This document shows positions 1-11,275 of a stretch of 64,000 bases of DNA, piece after piece; the stretch's first letter is position 1; every line of letters begins with the position of its first letter. Both the position numbers and the translations under genes were made by a program. The DNA is from Microbacterium sp. Root553. GTDB lineage: Bacteria > Actinomycetota > Actinomycetes > Actinomycetales > Microbacteriaceae. The stretch spans positions 680,056-744,055 of the forward strand of contig NZ_LMFY01000001.1 of the NCBI RefSeq assembly GCF_001426995.1, given 5' to 3'. Below the pieces are notes generated by a model, which saw nothing but the letters and a program-made list of their open reading frames with translations, was not told the DNA's origin and did not search any database.

Positions 1-291
1 GAGCCGCTGCAGGGCGTTCTGCCACGCGGCGATCTCCCGGCCGGTCGGTGCCGCACCCAGCAGGTTGAAGTGGGTCATGTTCTTGACGTGCACGAACTCG
101 CGTGCGCTCGGGGTCGCGAAGACGGGGTTCGTCTCGTCGAGATCGCCGATGGCGATCATGGTGTGGAAGAAGAGGCCCGCCTTCTCCTCGACCGTCATCT
201 CGTCGAGGAGGAGCTGCACCCGCTCGTCGACCGGGAGACTCGCGTCGAGCCAGGGGCGAGCGGTGATCGCATCGGCCGCGGTCATGGTCAC
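1..291 (-). CDS. Glycoside hydrolase family 3 enzyme (beta-glucosidase type), N-terminal part only
   Basis: The reverse strand encodes an open N-terminus that runs off the left edge. It reads as a GH3 start: a short lead, then WLDASLPVDERVQLLLDEMT followed by VEEKAGLF, the usual first helix of GH3 barrels, and later MTHFNLLG. GH3 enzymes remove terminal sugars, mostly beta-glucosides, by a retaining mechanism; the catalytic residues lie outside the window. The start is GTG at 291, overlapping the stop of the upstream MFS gene by four bases (GTGA), so the two are almost certainly cotranscribed; an in-frame ATG at 285 is the alternative. No signal peptide is visible, so it probably acts in the cytoplasm on sugar brought in by the transporter. 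The substrate cannot be told. Confidence 0.85.
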   Translation of the reverse strand, partial: MTMTAADAITARPWLDASLPVDERVQLLLDEMTVEEKAGLFFHTMIAIGDLDETNPVFATPSAREFVHVKNMTHFNLLGAAPTGREIAAWQNALQRL

Positions 292-1586
292 TTGACTCCC
301 TTGATGCGGTAGACGAGCACGGCGCCGGCCAGCGCGACGAGCGCGCCGAACAGGTACCAGGTGGTGTATCCGCCGAGCGGGGTGGCGGCCCCGAGCGCGA
401 TGATGCTCGGGGCGATCGCGGGTGCGATCGACTGGGGCAGGGCGTTGGCGATGTTGAGCACGCCGAGGTCCTTGGCCACGTCGTCGGGGTTGGGAAGCAC
501 CTCGGTCGCGAGAGCGAGGTCGACCGACAGGAACGAGCCTGCACCCAGGCCGATGATGGCCTGCGCGACGATCACCACGGCGATCGTGGGGGCGACGGCG
601 AGGATCACGAGCCCGACGACCATGATCAGTCCGGCGACCGCGACGAAGGGGCGGCGCTTGCCGATCCTGTCGGAGAGGAAGCCACCGAGCGGCGCGGAGA
701 CGGCCATCGCCGCCATCGAGGCCAGATTGGCGATCAGGATCGTGCTCACGGCGCCCTGCTCGTCGAGGGCGAACTTGGTCACCAGGTAGAGCGGGAGGAA
801 GGTCGCGATGCCGGCGTAGCCGAACATCACGAAGAACTTGGTCAGCCAGGTCCAGCCGAAGTCGGGGTGCTTGCGGGGGTTGAAGACGAAGGAGCCGAAG
901 AACGTGCCGATCGTGAAGGGGGTCGCGGGCTTCTCGGTGAGGCGGCGGTCCTTGAGCGTGAGCACGAAGACGACGACGAGGATCAGCGCGATGACGGCGG
1001 GCACGACGAATCGCTCGAAGTCACCGGGGAGGAAGTTGACGATGAAGCTGCCGGCGAGGATGCCGATGGGCGTCGTGATGCCGACGATTCCCGAGACCTT
1101 GCCACGGCTGGAGACGGGGACCTGGTCGGGCAGGGTGGCGTTCGCGGCGGCGAGGACCGCGTTCATGGATGCCTGCACGAGGCACCACGCGAGCATGACG
1201 ACGAGCACCGACGTCGCGGCGCCGATGATCACGAAGCCGCCGAGGCCCACGATCGCCCCGCCGAGGATCCACGGTCGCCGCATACCCCACCGGGAGGTGG
1301 TGCGATCCGACAGTCGGCCGACGAGCGGGTTCGCGATGAGGGCGAAGGCGGCGCCGACTCCCATCACGAGTCCGAGGCTGCCCTCGGTGTTCACCGGGTC
1401 GAGGCGCTGGATCTTGAAGGCCATCGACACCATGACGGGAGTGAGGAGCGCCAGGTACACGCCGAAGTTCACGGCGGCGAGTCCGGGGGTGTAGCCGCGC
1501 GGTGTCTTGCGCGGGGTGGTTCCGGGCAGTTTCACACCGGTGGTTCCGGCGGCAGCCGCGGTGGCGGCCGATGACAGCTCTGTCAC
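288..1586 (-). CDS. MFS transporter, sugar/SLC45-like
   Basis: About 432 residues with roughly 12 hydrophobic segments. After the second segment there is SDRTTSRWGMRRPWIL, the loop motif typical of sucrose/SLC45 and glycoside-type MFS permeases; the second half repeats it as LSDRIGKRRPF. The open frame extends upstream to 1889, but that part overlaps the divergent regulator and has no membrane character, so I place the start at GTG 1586, behind an AAAGGA ribosome site. It is coupled to the GH3 gene by a four-base overlap. Inference: uptake of a glycoside that GH3 then hydrolyses, controlled by the divergent double-TetR regulator. The direction and the sugar are not shown by the sequence. Confidence 0.85.
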   Translation of the reverse strand: MTELSSAATAAAAGTTGVKLPGTTPRKTPRGYTPGLAAVNFGVYLALLTPVMVSMAFKIQRLDPVNTEGSLGLVMGVGAAFALIANPLVGRLSDRTTSRWGMRRPWILGGAIVGLGGFVIIGAATSVLVVMLAWCLVQASMNAVLAAANATLPDQVPVSSRGKVSGIVGITTPIGILAGSFIVNFLPGDFERFVVPAVIALILVVVFVLTLKDRRLTEKPATPFTIGTFFGSFVFNPRKHPDFGWTWLTKFFVMFGYAGIATFLPLYLVTKFALDEQGAVSTILIANLASMAAMAVSAPLGGFLSDRIGKRRPFVAVAGLIMVVGLVILAVAPTIAVVIVAQAIIGLGAGSFLSVDLALATEVLPNPDDVAKDLGVLNIANALPQSIAPAIAPSIIALGAATPLGGYTTWYLFGALVALAGAVLVYRIKGVK

Positions 1587-1655
1587 GGGGGGTCCTTTCG
1601 GGCACGGGTTCGCCGGTCGTCCACGACTCGGCTCGAGCACGACGATACACGAATC

Positions 1656-1692
1656 TCGACCGATTGGTAAGTGAATGTCGACCGAGTGGTAA
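1656..1692. promoter_or_regulatory. Paired operator-like direct repeat between divergent genes
   Basis: Two copies of TCGACCGANTGGTAA occur at 1656-1670 and 1678-1692, 22 bases apart, i.e. on the same face of the helix. Each carries ACC-N4-GGT symmetry. They lie in the 135-base gap between the MFS start (1586) and the TetR-type regulator (1722). Inference: binding sites for that regulator. Confidence 0.6.
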
Positions 1693-1721
1693 TGAGAGAG
1701 AATGGTGGGAAGGGGGCGGCG

Positions 1722-3011
1722 ATGACGACAGAAGCCATGACGGGCTCGCGCCAGGCGCGCACGGCTGCGACCCGGCAGCGGATCGTCGACGCGGCGCGCG
1801 CTCTCTTCGTCGCCCACGGGTATCGCTCGACCTCGCTGCGTGAGATCGCCGCGGCCGCCTCGGTCAGCCACCCCGGACTCCTCGGTCATTTCGCGTCGAA
1901 GGACGACCTGCTCGCCGAGGTCGTGGCCTGTTTCGAATCCGACAACGAAAGGTCCTTCGACCTCCTCGTCGCCGCCGCCGAGTCCGGCGAGCTGATCTTT
2001 GCCGACGTCGCGCGTCGCAACGCCGGCACACCCGGCTACCTCGAGCTCTTCGCCGCGCTCACCGGCGAAGCGTCAGCCCCCGAGCATCCCGCACACGAGC
2101 GGATGCGAGACCGCTACGAGAGGCTGCGCGGGCTCAGCACGGAGGTGATGTCCGACGCCGCCCTGCACGGGACGATCGACCCCGACCGCGCAGTGGCGGA
2201 GGAGACCACCCGGCACATGGCCGGATGGGACGGACTGCAGCTGGTCTCGCAGTATCTGCCCGCGCGCGTCGACGTCGTGCGAATGCTCGAGGAACGGGAG
2301 TCGCTGTGGGCGCTGCCCCCGGGCTGGCGCGAGCCCGGTCAGCCGGCGCCGACCACGATGCCGTCCGGGCCCCTGCCCTCGCTGCAGGTGCCGCTGGTCG
2401 ACAGCGAGGCCGCCGGTGCACCCGGCTACGCGTCGGGACGGCGTCGCCGCACGCAGATCGTCGCCGACGCCATGCGGCTGTTCTCGCACGCCGGGTACGG
2501 CGACACCAGCCTCAGCGACATCGCGAAGGCGGTCGGGGTGTCGAAGTCCACGCTGCTGCACCACTACCCGAGCAAAGAGCTGCTGTTGAGGGCGGTGCTC
2601 GCGGAACGCGACCGTGCGATCCAGGACGGTGCCGACGGCGCACCGCCCGAGAGAGCGAGCGACGCGCTGCGGGTCCTGCCCGAGGGGGCGACCGTGAGCG
2701 CACTCGACGAGCCCGGCCTCATCGAGGTGTACGCGGTGCTGTCGTGCGAGGCGGTGCCGTCGGCGCACCCCGCCCATGACTACTTCGCCGAGCGCTTCGA
2801 GCGGGCCATCGACTACTTCGCCGAGCTCTTCCGTCTCGCCCAGCGCGACGGCGATCTGCCGGCACACCGCGACCCCGAGCACGAGGCCATCTGGCTGATC
2901 GCGATGTGGGACGGCCTGCAGTACCAGTGGCTGTACGACCGTGAGGCCGTGGATGTCGCGAGCCACCTTCGCGCGCATCTCGCCGATCTGCTCCCCTCCG
3001 CACGAGCGTAG
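1722..3011 (+). CDS. Regulator with two tandem TetR units
   Basis: A 429-residue protein made of two complete TetR-like halves. The first DNA-binding domain contains RIVDAARALFVAHGYRSTSL and the helix-turn-helix IAAAASVSHPGLLGHFASK; the second, near residue 245, contains IVADAMRLFSHAGYGDTSL and IAKAVGVSKSTLLHHYPSK. Each is followed by an alpha-helical ligand-type domain ending in similar W-D-G-L-Q segments. TetR proteins are normally about 200 residues and dimerise, so one chain here could act as a pseudo-dimer. An ATG at 1671 is in frame, but ATG 1722 follows GGGAAGGGGG and is preferred. It is divergent from the MFS-GH3 operon with two repeated boxes between, so it probably represses that operon and itself. 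Confidence 0.88.
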   Translation: MTTEAMTGSRQARTAATRQRIVDAARALFVAHGYRSTSLREIAAAASVSHPGLLGHFASKDDLLAEVVACFESDNERSFDLLVAAAESGELIFADVARRNAGTPGYLELFAALTGEASAPEHPAHERMRDRYERLRGLSTEVMSDAALHGTIDPDRAVAEETTRHMAGWDGLQLVSQYLPARVDVVRMLEERESLWALPPGWREPGQPAPTTMPSGPLPSLQVPLVDSEAAGAPGYASGRRRRTQIVADAMRLFSHAGYGDTSLSDIAKAVGVSKSTLLHHYPSKELLLRAVLAERDRAIQDGADGAPPERASDALRVLPEGATVSALDEPGLIEVYAVLSCEAVPSAHPAHDYFAERFERAIDYFAELFRLAQRDGDLPAHRDPEHEAIWLIAMWDGLQYQWLYDREAVDVASHLRAHLADLLPSARA

Positions 3012-3067
3012 GCGCAGGCGAGTCGGGCCCCACCGGAAAGTGGAGTCCGAGCCGGCGCCGGCCGCGC

Positions 3068-5131
<2,064 letters not shown>

Positions 5132-5137
5132 CCCTCC

Positions 5138-5143
5138 AGCGTA
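5138..5143 (-). promoter_or_regulatory. Leaderless promoter -10 box for recQ
   Basis: On the reverse strand TACGCT is followed by six bases (GGAGGG) and then the ATG, matching the TANNNT-N6-RTG arrangement seen at many genes in this window. Confidence 0.5.
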
Positions 5144-5223
5144 ACGATCCCCACCGACGCCGGGGCACCCCGACCGCATCCCGCCGGGCGTAGGTTGGAT
5201 CCACACGCCTGAAGGAGCCTCCG

Positions 5224-5541
5224 ATGACCGACATCACCGTCACCCGCGTCGACGACGAGTCCCGCTACGAGATCCGCACCGACGGCGCGCTCGCCGGCTA
5301 CGCCGAGTTCCAGCTCCGGCCCGGCGCGATCCGCTTCACCCACACCGAACTGGACCCGGCCTTCCAAGGGCAGGGGCTCGCCGGCATCCTGGCGGAGAGG
5401 GCGCTGACGGATGCCGCCGCCTCCGGCGAGGCGATCGTGCCGCTGTGCCCGTACATCGCCAGATACCTCGAGAGCCACGAGATCCCCGGCGCCGAGATCC
5501 GCTGGCCGAAGCGCCCCGGCACCGCCCCCGCGGAGGCGTGA
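5224..5541 (+). CDS. Small GNAT-type N-acetyltransferase (YidJ/CG family)
   Basis: A 105-residue protein of the short acetyltransferase family related to human NATD1 and E. coli YidJ. Seen: an N-terminal beta-hairpin ending LAGYAEFQL, then FTHTELDPAFQGQGLAGILA, in which QGQGLA is the acetyl-CoA pyrophosphate loop, and IVPLCPYIARYLESH near the end. A GAAGGAG ribosome site precedes the ATG. The stop codon overlaps the pirin start (TGATG), so the two genes are translationally coupled. The family's substrates are poorly known; no substrate can be inferred. Confidence 0.88.
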   Translation: MTDITVTRVDDESRYEIRTDGALAGYAEFQLRPGAIRFTHTELDPAFQGQGLAGILAERALTDAAASGEAIVPLCPYIARYLESHEIPGAEIRWPKRPGTAPAEA

Positions 5542-6458
5542 TGATCGGACAGCGGCGCATCGTCCTCGAGCCGCGCGAGGTCCCGCTCGGCGGCGTGCGG
5601 GGCATGAGTGTGCTGCGCGTGCTGCCGCACCGCAACCTCCCGACGATCGGAGCCTGGTGCTTCCTCGACCGGTTCGGTCCGGCGGACACCCGGATGCGCG
5701 TCGAGCCGCATCCGCACATCGGGCTGCAGACCGTGACCTGGCCGCTGATCGGCGAGATCCGGCATCGTGACTCGCTCGGCAGCGATGCCGACCTGCGCCG
5801 GGGCCAGCTCAATCTGATGACCGCGGGCAACGGCATCTCGCACTCGGAGTACTCGATCGGCGAGGAGCCGATCCCGCTCGATGCGCTGCAGCTCTGGGTC
5901 GTGCTGCCCGAGGGCGCCCGGCAGGGAGTCGGCGGCTTCGAACGCCACGCCGAGCTGCCCACTCTCGCGGTCTCGGCCGAAAACGGTCCGGATGCCACGG
6001 CGACCGTCGTGCTCGGGGAGTTCGCCGGCGTCGTGTCACCGGCGACCGTGCACACGCCGATCGTCGGCGCCGAGATCGCGGTGCCGGCGGGCACCCGCAT
6101 CCGCCTGCCGCTGCGCACGGACTGGGAGCACGCGATCATGCTCGTCGAGGGCGACGCGCAGGTCGCGACGCACGGGATGACGCAGAACGATGTGCTCTAT
6201 CTCGGCGACTCCCGCGACGAGGTCGAGGTCACGAGCGCCCAGGGAGCACTGCTGTTCCTGATCGGCGGGGAGCCGTTCGACGACGAGATCGTCATGTGGT
6301 GGAACTTCGCCGGCCGCACGCACGAGGAGATCGTCGACGCGCGCACCGACTGGGAAGCGGAGTCCCCGCGCTTCGGGGTCGTCGAGGGTCACGATGTGCG
6401 CATCCCCGCTCCTCCCCTGCCCGACGTGCGACTGATGCCGCGCGGCCGCCGGATCTGA
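5541..6458 (+). CDS. Pirin family protein (bicupin)
   Basis: A 305-residue protein with two cupin domains. The N-terminal domain carries HPHIGLQTVTWPLIGEIRH and later GNGISHSEYS, which supply the three His and one Glu metal ligands of pirins; the C-terminal cupin lacks an obvious metal site, as is usual. Bacterial pirins include quercetin 2,3-dioxygenases and redox-sensing partners of metabolic enzymes; which applies here is unknown. Translation probably starts at ATG 5541, sharing a base with the stop of the acetyltransferase gene, although the frame is open further upstream. A two-arm repeat hairpin begins 15 bases after the stop. Confidence 0.9.
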   Translation: MIGQRRIVLEPREVPLGGVRGMSVLRVLPHRNLPTIGAWCFLDRFGPADTRMRVEPHPHIGLQTVTWPLIGEIRHRDSLGSDADLRRGQLNLMTAGNGISHSEYSIGEEPIPLDALQLWVVLPEGARQGVGGFERHAELPTLAVSAENGPDATATVVLGEFAGVVSPATVHTPIVGAEIAVPAGTRIRLPLRTDWEHAIMLVEGDAQVATHGMTQNDVLYLGDSRDEVEVTSAQGALLFLIGGEPFDDEIVMWWNFAGRTHEEIVDARTDWEAESPRFGVVEGHDVRIPAPPLPDVRLMPRGRRI

Positions 6459-6472
6459 TCCTCCCTTCCCCC

Positions 6473-6577
6473 GGTCGTTGAGCGAGGACGACGGAGTCGA
6501 CCGAGACGAAACGCGGTGAGCCGATGCTGCATACCCACCGCGTTTCGTCTCGCTGCTCAGGTGCTCGCTCAACGACC
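6473..6577. repeat. Two-arm palindromic repeat element (AAACGC type) between convergent genes
   Basis: Outer arms GGTCGTTGAGCGAG (6473-6486) and CTCGCTCAACGACC (6564-6577) enclose inner arms GAGACGAAACGCGGTG (6503-6518) and CACCGCGTTTCGTCTC (6536-6551). The element lies between the 3' ends of pirin and the subtilase, so it could terminate both transcripts. It belongs to the same family as the clusters near 13.6, 43.6 and 60.3 kb. Confidence 0.85.
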
Positions 6578-6595
6578 TGAGCGGTGTGTTGACTG

Positions 6596-9500
6596 TTACG
6601 GCGTGTCGACCGTGACGACGGTCTGCACCGCCGAGTCGCCGTACTGCACGAGTCCGAGATAGCGGGTGCCCGCGGTCAGGCCGGTCCAGTTCAGCTCGTA
6701 GCTCGTCGCCTGTCCGCGCACAGCGGGGACGGGGTTCGGGTTCGCCGTGAACGTGCCTTCGCCGTCGGCCTGCACGGTGGCGTAGGTCATGTCCCACGTC
6801 ATCGACGCCGACGTGGAGTACACGTTCGCGACCACCAGGTAGGTACCGGCCGTCGGTGCGGTCAGCGTCACCTGCTCGTCCGCCGACCCCGTCGCCGACT
6901 GCCAGCGCTCGTAGTAGCTCAGGTCGTCAGGGCCGACCACGCGGTAGACCGTGAGGTCGAGGTCGCTTCCGGTGTCGTCGGACGAGTCGAGATCGAAGCG
7001 CGAGAGCGCGGCTCCCTCGGGCACGTCGACGATCCACGACACGTTCTTGTCGGCGTCTCCCGACGCCTCGTCGCCCGAGTGTCCGACCACGCGGCCGTCC
7101 GGGTCCTCGAGCAGCGTGAACGGCGTGAGACCCGACAGTCCGAGCGAGAGATCGCCGTCGACGCCCGGCGTGATCTCGACCGACGTCGATCCGTCGACAC
7201 CGGTGCCGGACACCTCGGCCGGAGCATCCGCCGTGACCGGGAAGACCGCGATCGGCGAGCGCACCGTGTTCTTCTTGCTCGTCCACGTGAGCGATCCGGT
7301 CGCCCACTGCTCGACCGGCGCGCTCTCATTGTCGAACGTCACCGTGTACGTCGCGGTCTGGCCCGGCTTGGTGAACTTCAGCGTCGAGGGCTGCACCGTC
7401 GCGTTCACACCCGGCAGGTCGACGGATGCAGTGAAGGTGCCCTTCTCGGTCGCCGTGACCGTGCGGGTGACGGTCTGCGCGCTCGCCAGCGACCCGATCG
7501 AGAACGACGCGACGTTGAGGTCGCTGCCGTCGATCGGCTCTCCGGGGAAGTCGGCGAGCCCCTTGCCCTCGAGGTACGCGGTCCAGTCGGCCACGTCGTT
7601 GAGGTACAGCAGCCCCGGGGTGAAGTAGCGCTTCGGGTCGACCTGACCCGCACCCTGCTGGAACGGATCCGTGTTCGGCGATCCGTCGGCGTTCACCGTG
7701 TCGTACGCGGTGGTCATCATGGCCGACTTGATCTCGGCCGGCTTCGCGTTCGGACGCTCGCCCAGGTAGAGCGCGGCGAGGCCGGCGATGTGCGGAGACG
7801 CCATAGAGGTGCCCGACAGGATGCCGAAGGTCGGCGTCTCTCCGGGCGCGTTCTGCGTCGCCGCGAGGATCGCCACACCCGGAGCCGCGATGTCGGGCTT
7901 CATGATGTCGCTGCCGTCGGCCAGCATGGGCCCACGGCTCGAGAACCCGGCGATCTGCGGCACCGGCGTCGTCACGCCCGTCGTGTTCTTGCCCACGAGG
8001 GAGATCGGACGGTCGACGCCGCCCTGCACGTAGCCGAGCACGGCGGCGCGGTACGCGGAGGCGAGGTGCACGGTGGGCACGGCGTGGAAGTCGTTGTCGA
8101 GCGAGTCGGCGCCACCGGGGACGTTCACGAGGACGACACCTGTTCCGCCGGCATCCTTCACGACCTGGGACTTCTCGGCCCGCGCATTGCCGCCGCGGTC
8201 GCAGACCACGATGTGACCGGTGACCTTCGCCGCATCGAGGCTTCCCGGCAGGCAGAGTGCCGCGTCGGCGGGCGTCTGCCCTGCGGCGGGCGCGTCCCCG
8301 GCGTAGACGGAGGGACCGGTGACGGTCGTGCCGAACGGCACGCTCACCGAGGCACCCGCCTGCGCGAAGCCGTCGAACTGCACGGTGCCCTCCCACGTCG
8401 GGATGGTGGATGCCGCGACCGTCGTGTACCAGGGCGAGGCGTGGTCGGCGGTCACCGGGTCGGGTCCGTCGTTGCCCGCGCTCGTCGCGACGAAGACGCC
8501 GGCGGCTGCCGCGTTGAAGAATGCGATGTCCTCGGGGGCGAGGACGGTGGATGCCGCCCCGCCGCCGATGGAGTAGTTGATCACGTCGACGCCGTCGGCG
8601 ACGGCCTGGTCGATCGCGGCGATGAGGTCGCTGCCGGCGCAGATGTCGTCGGTGGTGACGGTCTCATCGGGTCCGACGTAGCAGGCCTTGTAGGCGGCGA
8701 CCTTGGCGCCGGGGGCGACACCCGAGATCTTGCCGAAGTCGACATCCTCGATCGATGCCTTCACGCCGAAGTTCCCTGCCGCGGTGCTCGCGGTGTGCGA
8801 ACCGTGGCCGTCGCCGTCGCGCGGCGAGAGGTAGTCGTACTGGAAGTCGAAGCCCGCCGCCTGCGCTCCGGTGAAGAAGTACCGGGCGCCGATGAGCTTC
8901 GACGAGTAGTCGCCCTTGTCCCACTCCTGCGCCTCGACCATCTCGCCGCGGAACTGGCCGCCGTCGGACTTGTCGAAGTAGACGGACGTGCCGTCGGTGT
9001 AGGGCTCGCCGCCCTTGTGGCGCTTGTCCTTCTTGGGCTGCTTCTTCAGCTTCTTGCCCGCGAACGACGGATGCTCGGGGGCGATGCCCGTGTCGATGAC
9101 GCCCACGACCACGCCCTCGCCGGCCTTCTCGACGCCGCCGGTCTGCTGCCAGATCCCGCCGCGGCCCTTCTTGTCGTCACCCAGACCGAGGAGGTCCGTC
9201 GATGTCTGGGCATCCGGGTGGCGGATGAAGTCGGGGTACACGTCGTACACGTCCTTCGAGGCGCGCAGCGTGTCGACCTGCTCGCCCGTGAGCTCGGCGC
9301 TGAACCCGTTGAGGACGACCTGGTAGCTGATATCAGGAGTGACGCCGGCCTCCTCGGCCACCGTCCGCTGCTCCGTCTCGAGGTGCTCGACGTAGCGCTG
9401 GGAGTCCTGGGACTCCGTCTCGAGCTGCTCCCCCTCGGCGGGCTTCGTCGCCCGGAGGCCGTCGACCTCTCCGGTGTAGCTCGCGAGCGGGTCGGACTTC

Positions 9501-9646
9501 AGCACGACGATGTAATGACCCGGTGTGCCGTCGACGGGAGTGGGGTTCACCTCCTCCGTGCCTGCGTAACCTGCGGTTGCCGTCGAGGCGATGAACAGCG
9601 TGGCCAGGGTGGTGGCGGCTGCCATCCGGAGGGGTGTTCGACCCAT
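6596..9646 (-). CDS. Secreted subtilisin-like serine protease (S8, with I9 propeptide and PA domain)
   Basis: A 1016-residue exported protease. Order: signal peptide (residues 1 to about 28, ending ATAGYAG); I9 inhibitor-type propeptide (about 44-140); S8 catalytic domain with Asp185 (VGVIDTGIAPEHPSF), His281 (DGDGHGSHTAST), oxyanion Asn392 (TSAGNDGP) and Ser614 (GTSMASPHIAG); a PA domain inserted at about 445-560 (CLPGSL to HLAS); then two beta-rich Fn3/prepeptidase-like regions to the C-terminus. A Lys-rich loop KKLKKQPKKDKRHK sits after the catalytic Asp. There is no LPXTG or C-terminal anchor, so it is probably released. ATG 9646 has a GGGAGAAG site and begins the signal peptide; the longer frame to 9769 is non-coding in character. 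It resembles Vpr-type extracellular proteases used for nutrient scavenging. Confidence 0.93.
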   Translation of the reverse strand: MGRTPLRMAAATTLATLFIASTATAGYAGTEEVNPTPVDGTPGHYIVVLKSDPLASYTGEVDGLRATKPAEGEQLETESQDSQRYVEHLETEQRTVAEEAGVTPDISYQVVLNGFSAELTGEQVDTLRASKDVYDVYPDFIRHPDAQTSTDLLGLGDDKKGRGGIWQQTGGVEKAGEGVVVGVIDTGIAPEHPSFAGKKLKKQPKKDKRHKGGEPYTDGTSVYFDKSDGGQFRGEMVEAQEWDKGDYSSKLIGARYFFTGAQAAGFDFQYDYLSPRDGDGHGSHTASTAAGNFGVKASIEDVDFGKISGVAPGAKVAAYKACYVGPDETVTTDDICAGSDLIAAIDQAVADGVDVINYSIGGGAASTVLAPEDIAFFNAAAAGVFVATSAGNDGPDPVTADHASPWYTTVAASTIPTWEGTVQFDGFAQAGASVSVPFGTTVTGPSVYAGDAPAAGQTPADAALCLPGSLDAAKVTGHIVVCDRGGNARAEKSQVVKDAGGTGVVLVNVPGGADSLDNDFHAVPTVHLASAYRAAVLGYVQGGVDRPISLVGKNTTGVTTPVPQIAGFSSRGPMLADGSDIMKPDIAAPGVAILAATQNAPGETPTFGILSGTSMASPHIAGLAALYLGERPNAKPAEIKSAMMTTAYDTVNADGSPNTDPFQQGAGQVDPKRYFTPGLLYLNDVADWTAYLEGKGLADFPGEPIDGSDLNVASFSIGSLASAQTVTRTVTATEKGTFTASVDLPGVNATVQPSTLKFTKPGQTATYTVTFDNESAPVEQWATGSLTWTSKKNTVRSPIAVFPVTADAPAEVSGTGVDGSTSVEITPGVDGDLSLGLSGLTPFTLLEDPDGRVVGHSGDEASGDADKNVSWIVDVPEGAALSRFDLDSSDDTGSDLDLTVYRVVGPDDLSYYERWQSATGSADEQVTLTAPTAGTYLVVANVYSTSASMTWDMTYATVQADGEGTFTANPNPVPAVRGQATSYELNWTGLTAGTRYLGLVQYGDSAVQTVVTVDTP

Positions 9647-9817
9647 GTGCTTCTCCCGGTGATCAGGGTACGGAGGTGTTGCCGCACCGCCGCTCAACGT
9701 ACGCCCGACTTTCGGCCACACACCAGGGTCGGGGACGATTACTGGACGAACGGCCAGAGGACTCGCCAATGGTCGATCGGCGACGTGCGCCAGGGCCGCC
9801 GCACCGCGCGAGGAGCC

Positions 9818-11275
9818 TCAACGACGCTCGGGCGAGTGCACCCGGGTGAGGAATCTCTGGGTGCGCGGAGACGGCCCCCGCGGATCGAGCAGCGACACCA
9901 CGACCGTGACGACGGCCGCGAGCGGGATCGTCCACGCCGCCGGCTGGGCGAGGTAGGGGGCGGCCGCGCCCACACCGCCGATCAGCCCGTGGACCAGCAG
10001 CGCCAGGCCCGCGGCGACGCCGCCCGACAGCATCCCGGCGACCGCCCCTCGAGCCGTGAGACCGCGCCACCAGACCCCGAGCAGCACGACCGGCGACAGC
10101 GTCGACGCCGCGACCACGAAGACGACGCCGACGCTCGAACCGAGCCCGGCCGGTGCGGTGAGGAGAGCGACCGCGAGCGGCACCAGCGCGCACAGCACGG
10201 CCGAGAGGCGGAAGGAGCGCACCGATCCGGAGAACACATCCTGGCTGATGACGCCGGCGAGCGACACCACGAGACCGGCGGAGGTCGCGAGGAAGGCCGC
10301 GAACGCACCGGCGACGATGAGCGCCGTCAGGAGCTCGCCGGCGAAGCCGGGGAACACCCTCGACGGGAGCAGCAGCACGACGGTGTCGGCGACACCGGGC
10401 ACCGCGAGATCGGGGGCGGCGATGCGTGCGAGGAGCCCCATGGTGCTCGACACCGCGTAGAACGCGCTCACCATTCCGATCACGATCACGGTGGTCCGCC
10501 GGGCCGAGACCCCGGTCGGGCTCGTGTAGAAGCGCACGAGCACGTGCGGCAGACCCATCGTCCCCAGCAGAAGCGCGATGAGCAGGGATGCCGTCTGGTA
10601 CGCGTCGAACCCCGACGGCCCCGCCTCGGCGGGGAACACGAGCGCGGGGTCGAAGTCGTGCGGTCCGCCGCTCAGTGCGAACGCGATGCACACGACGGGC
10701 ACGAGCAGCGCCGTGAGCTTGAGCCAGTACTGGAAGGCCTGCACGTACGTGATCGCCCGCATGCCTCCGGCGGCGACCGCTGCGGCGACGAGCACCGCGA
10801 CGAGCACGGCGCCGACCCATTCGGGCACGCCCGCGACGACGAGCAAAGTGATGCCCGCACCGTGCAGCTGCGGGACGATGTACAGCCAGCCGATCACGAG
10901 CACCGCGATGCTGGTCACCCGGCGAGCCGCCGTCGATTCGAGTCGCGCCTCGATGAAGTCGGGGATCGTGTACGCGCCGCTGCGCCGCAGCGGCGCCGCC
11001 ACGAACACGAGGACGAGCAGGTAGCCGGCCGCATAGCCGATCGGGAACCAGAAGCCCCGTGCGCCGTCGAGCAGCACGAGCCCGGAGAGTCCGAGGAACG
11101 TGCCGGCCGAGAGGTACTCGCCGCTGATCGCCGAGGCGTTCCACACCGGCCGCACGGTGCGCGAGGCGACGAAGAAGTCTCCGGTGGTGCGGGAGATGCG
11201 CAACCCGTACACGCCGATCAGCAGGGTCGCGACCACGACGAGCGCGATGCCGACCAGGTCGAGCACGGCGTTCAT
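9818..11275 (-). CDS. Sodium:solute symporter (SSS family), probable monocarboxylate permease
   Basis: A 485-residue protein with about 13 hydrophobic helices. The N-terminal region DFFVASRTVRPVWNASAISGEYLSAGTFLG matches ActP/MctC-like members of the solute:sodium symporter family, where the SAxSxxSAxTF helix lines the sodium site. These carry acetate, pyruvate or propionate. It starts at ATG 11275 and overlaps by four bases the small two-helix gene upstream, the same pairing as actP with yjcH. The operon also holds a LytS-LytTR pair, so substrate sensing and uptake are encoded together. The substrate itself is an inference from family and context. Confidence 0.88.
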   Translation of the reverse strand: MNAVLDLVGIALVVVATLLIGVYGLRISRTTGDFFVASRTVRPVWNASAISGEYLSAGTFLGLSGLVLLDGARGFWFPIGYAAGYLLVLVFVAAPLRRSGAYTIPDFIEARLESTAARRVTSIAVLVIGWLYIVPQLHGAGITLLVVAGVPEWVGAVLVAVLVAAAVAAGGMRAITYVQAFQYWLKLTALLVPVVCIAFALSGGPHDFDPALVFPAEAGPSGFDAYQTASLLIALLLGTMGLPHVLVRFYTSPTGVSARRTTVIVIGMVSAFYAVSSTMGLLARIAAPDLAVPGVADTVVLLLPSRVFPGFAGELLTALIVAGAFAAFLATSAGLVVSLAGVISQDVFSGSVRSFRLSAVLCALVPLAVALLTAPAGLGSSVGVVFVVAASTLSPVVLLGVWWRGLTARGAVAGMLSGGVAAGLALLVHGLIGGVGAAAPYLAQPAAWTIPLAAVVTVVVSLLDPRGPSPRTQRFLTRVHSPERR

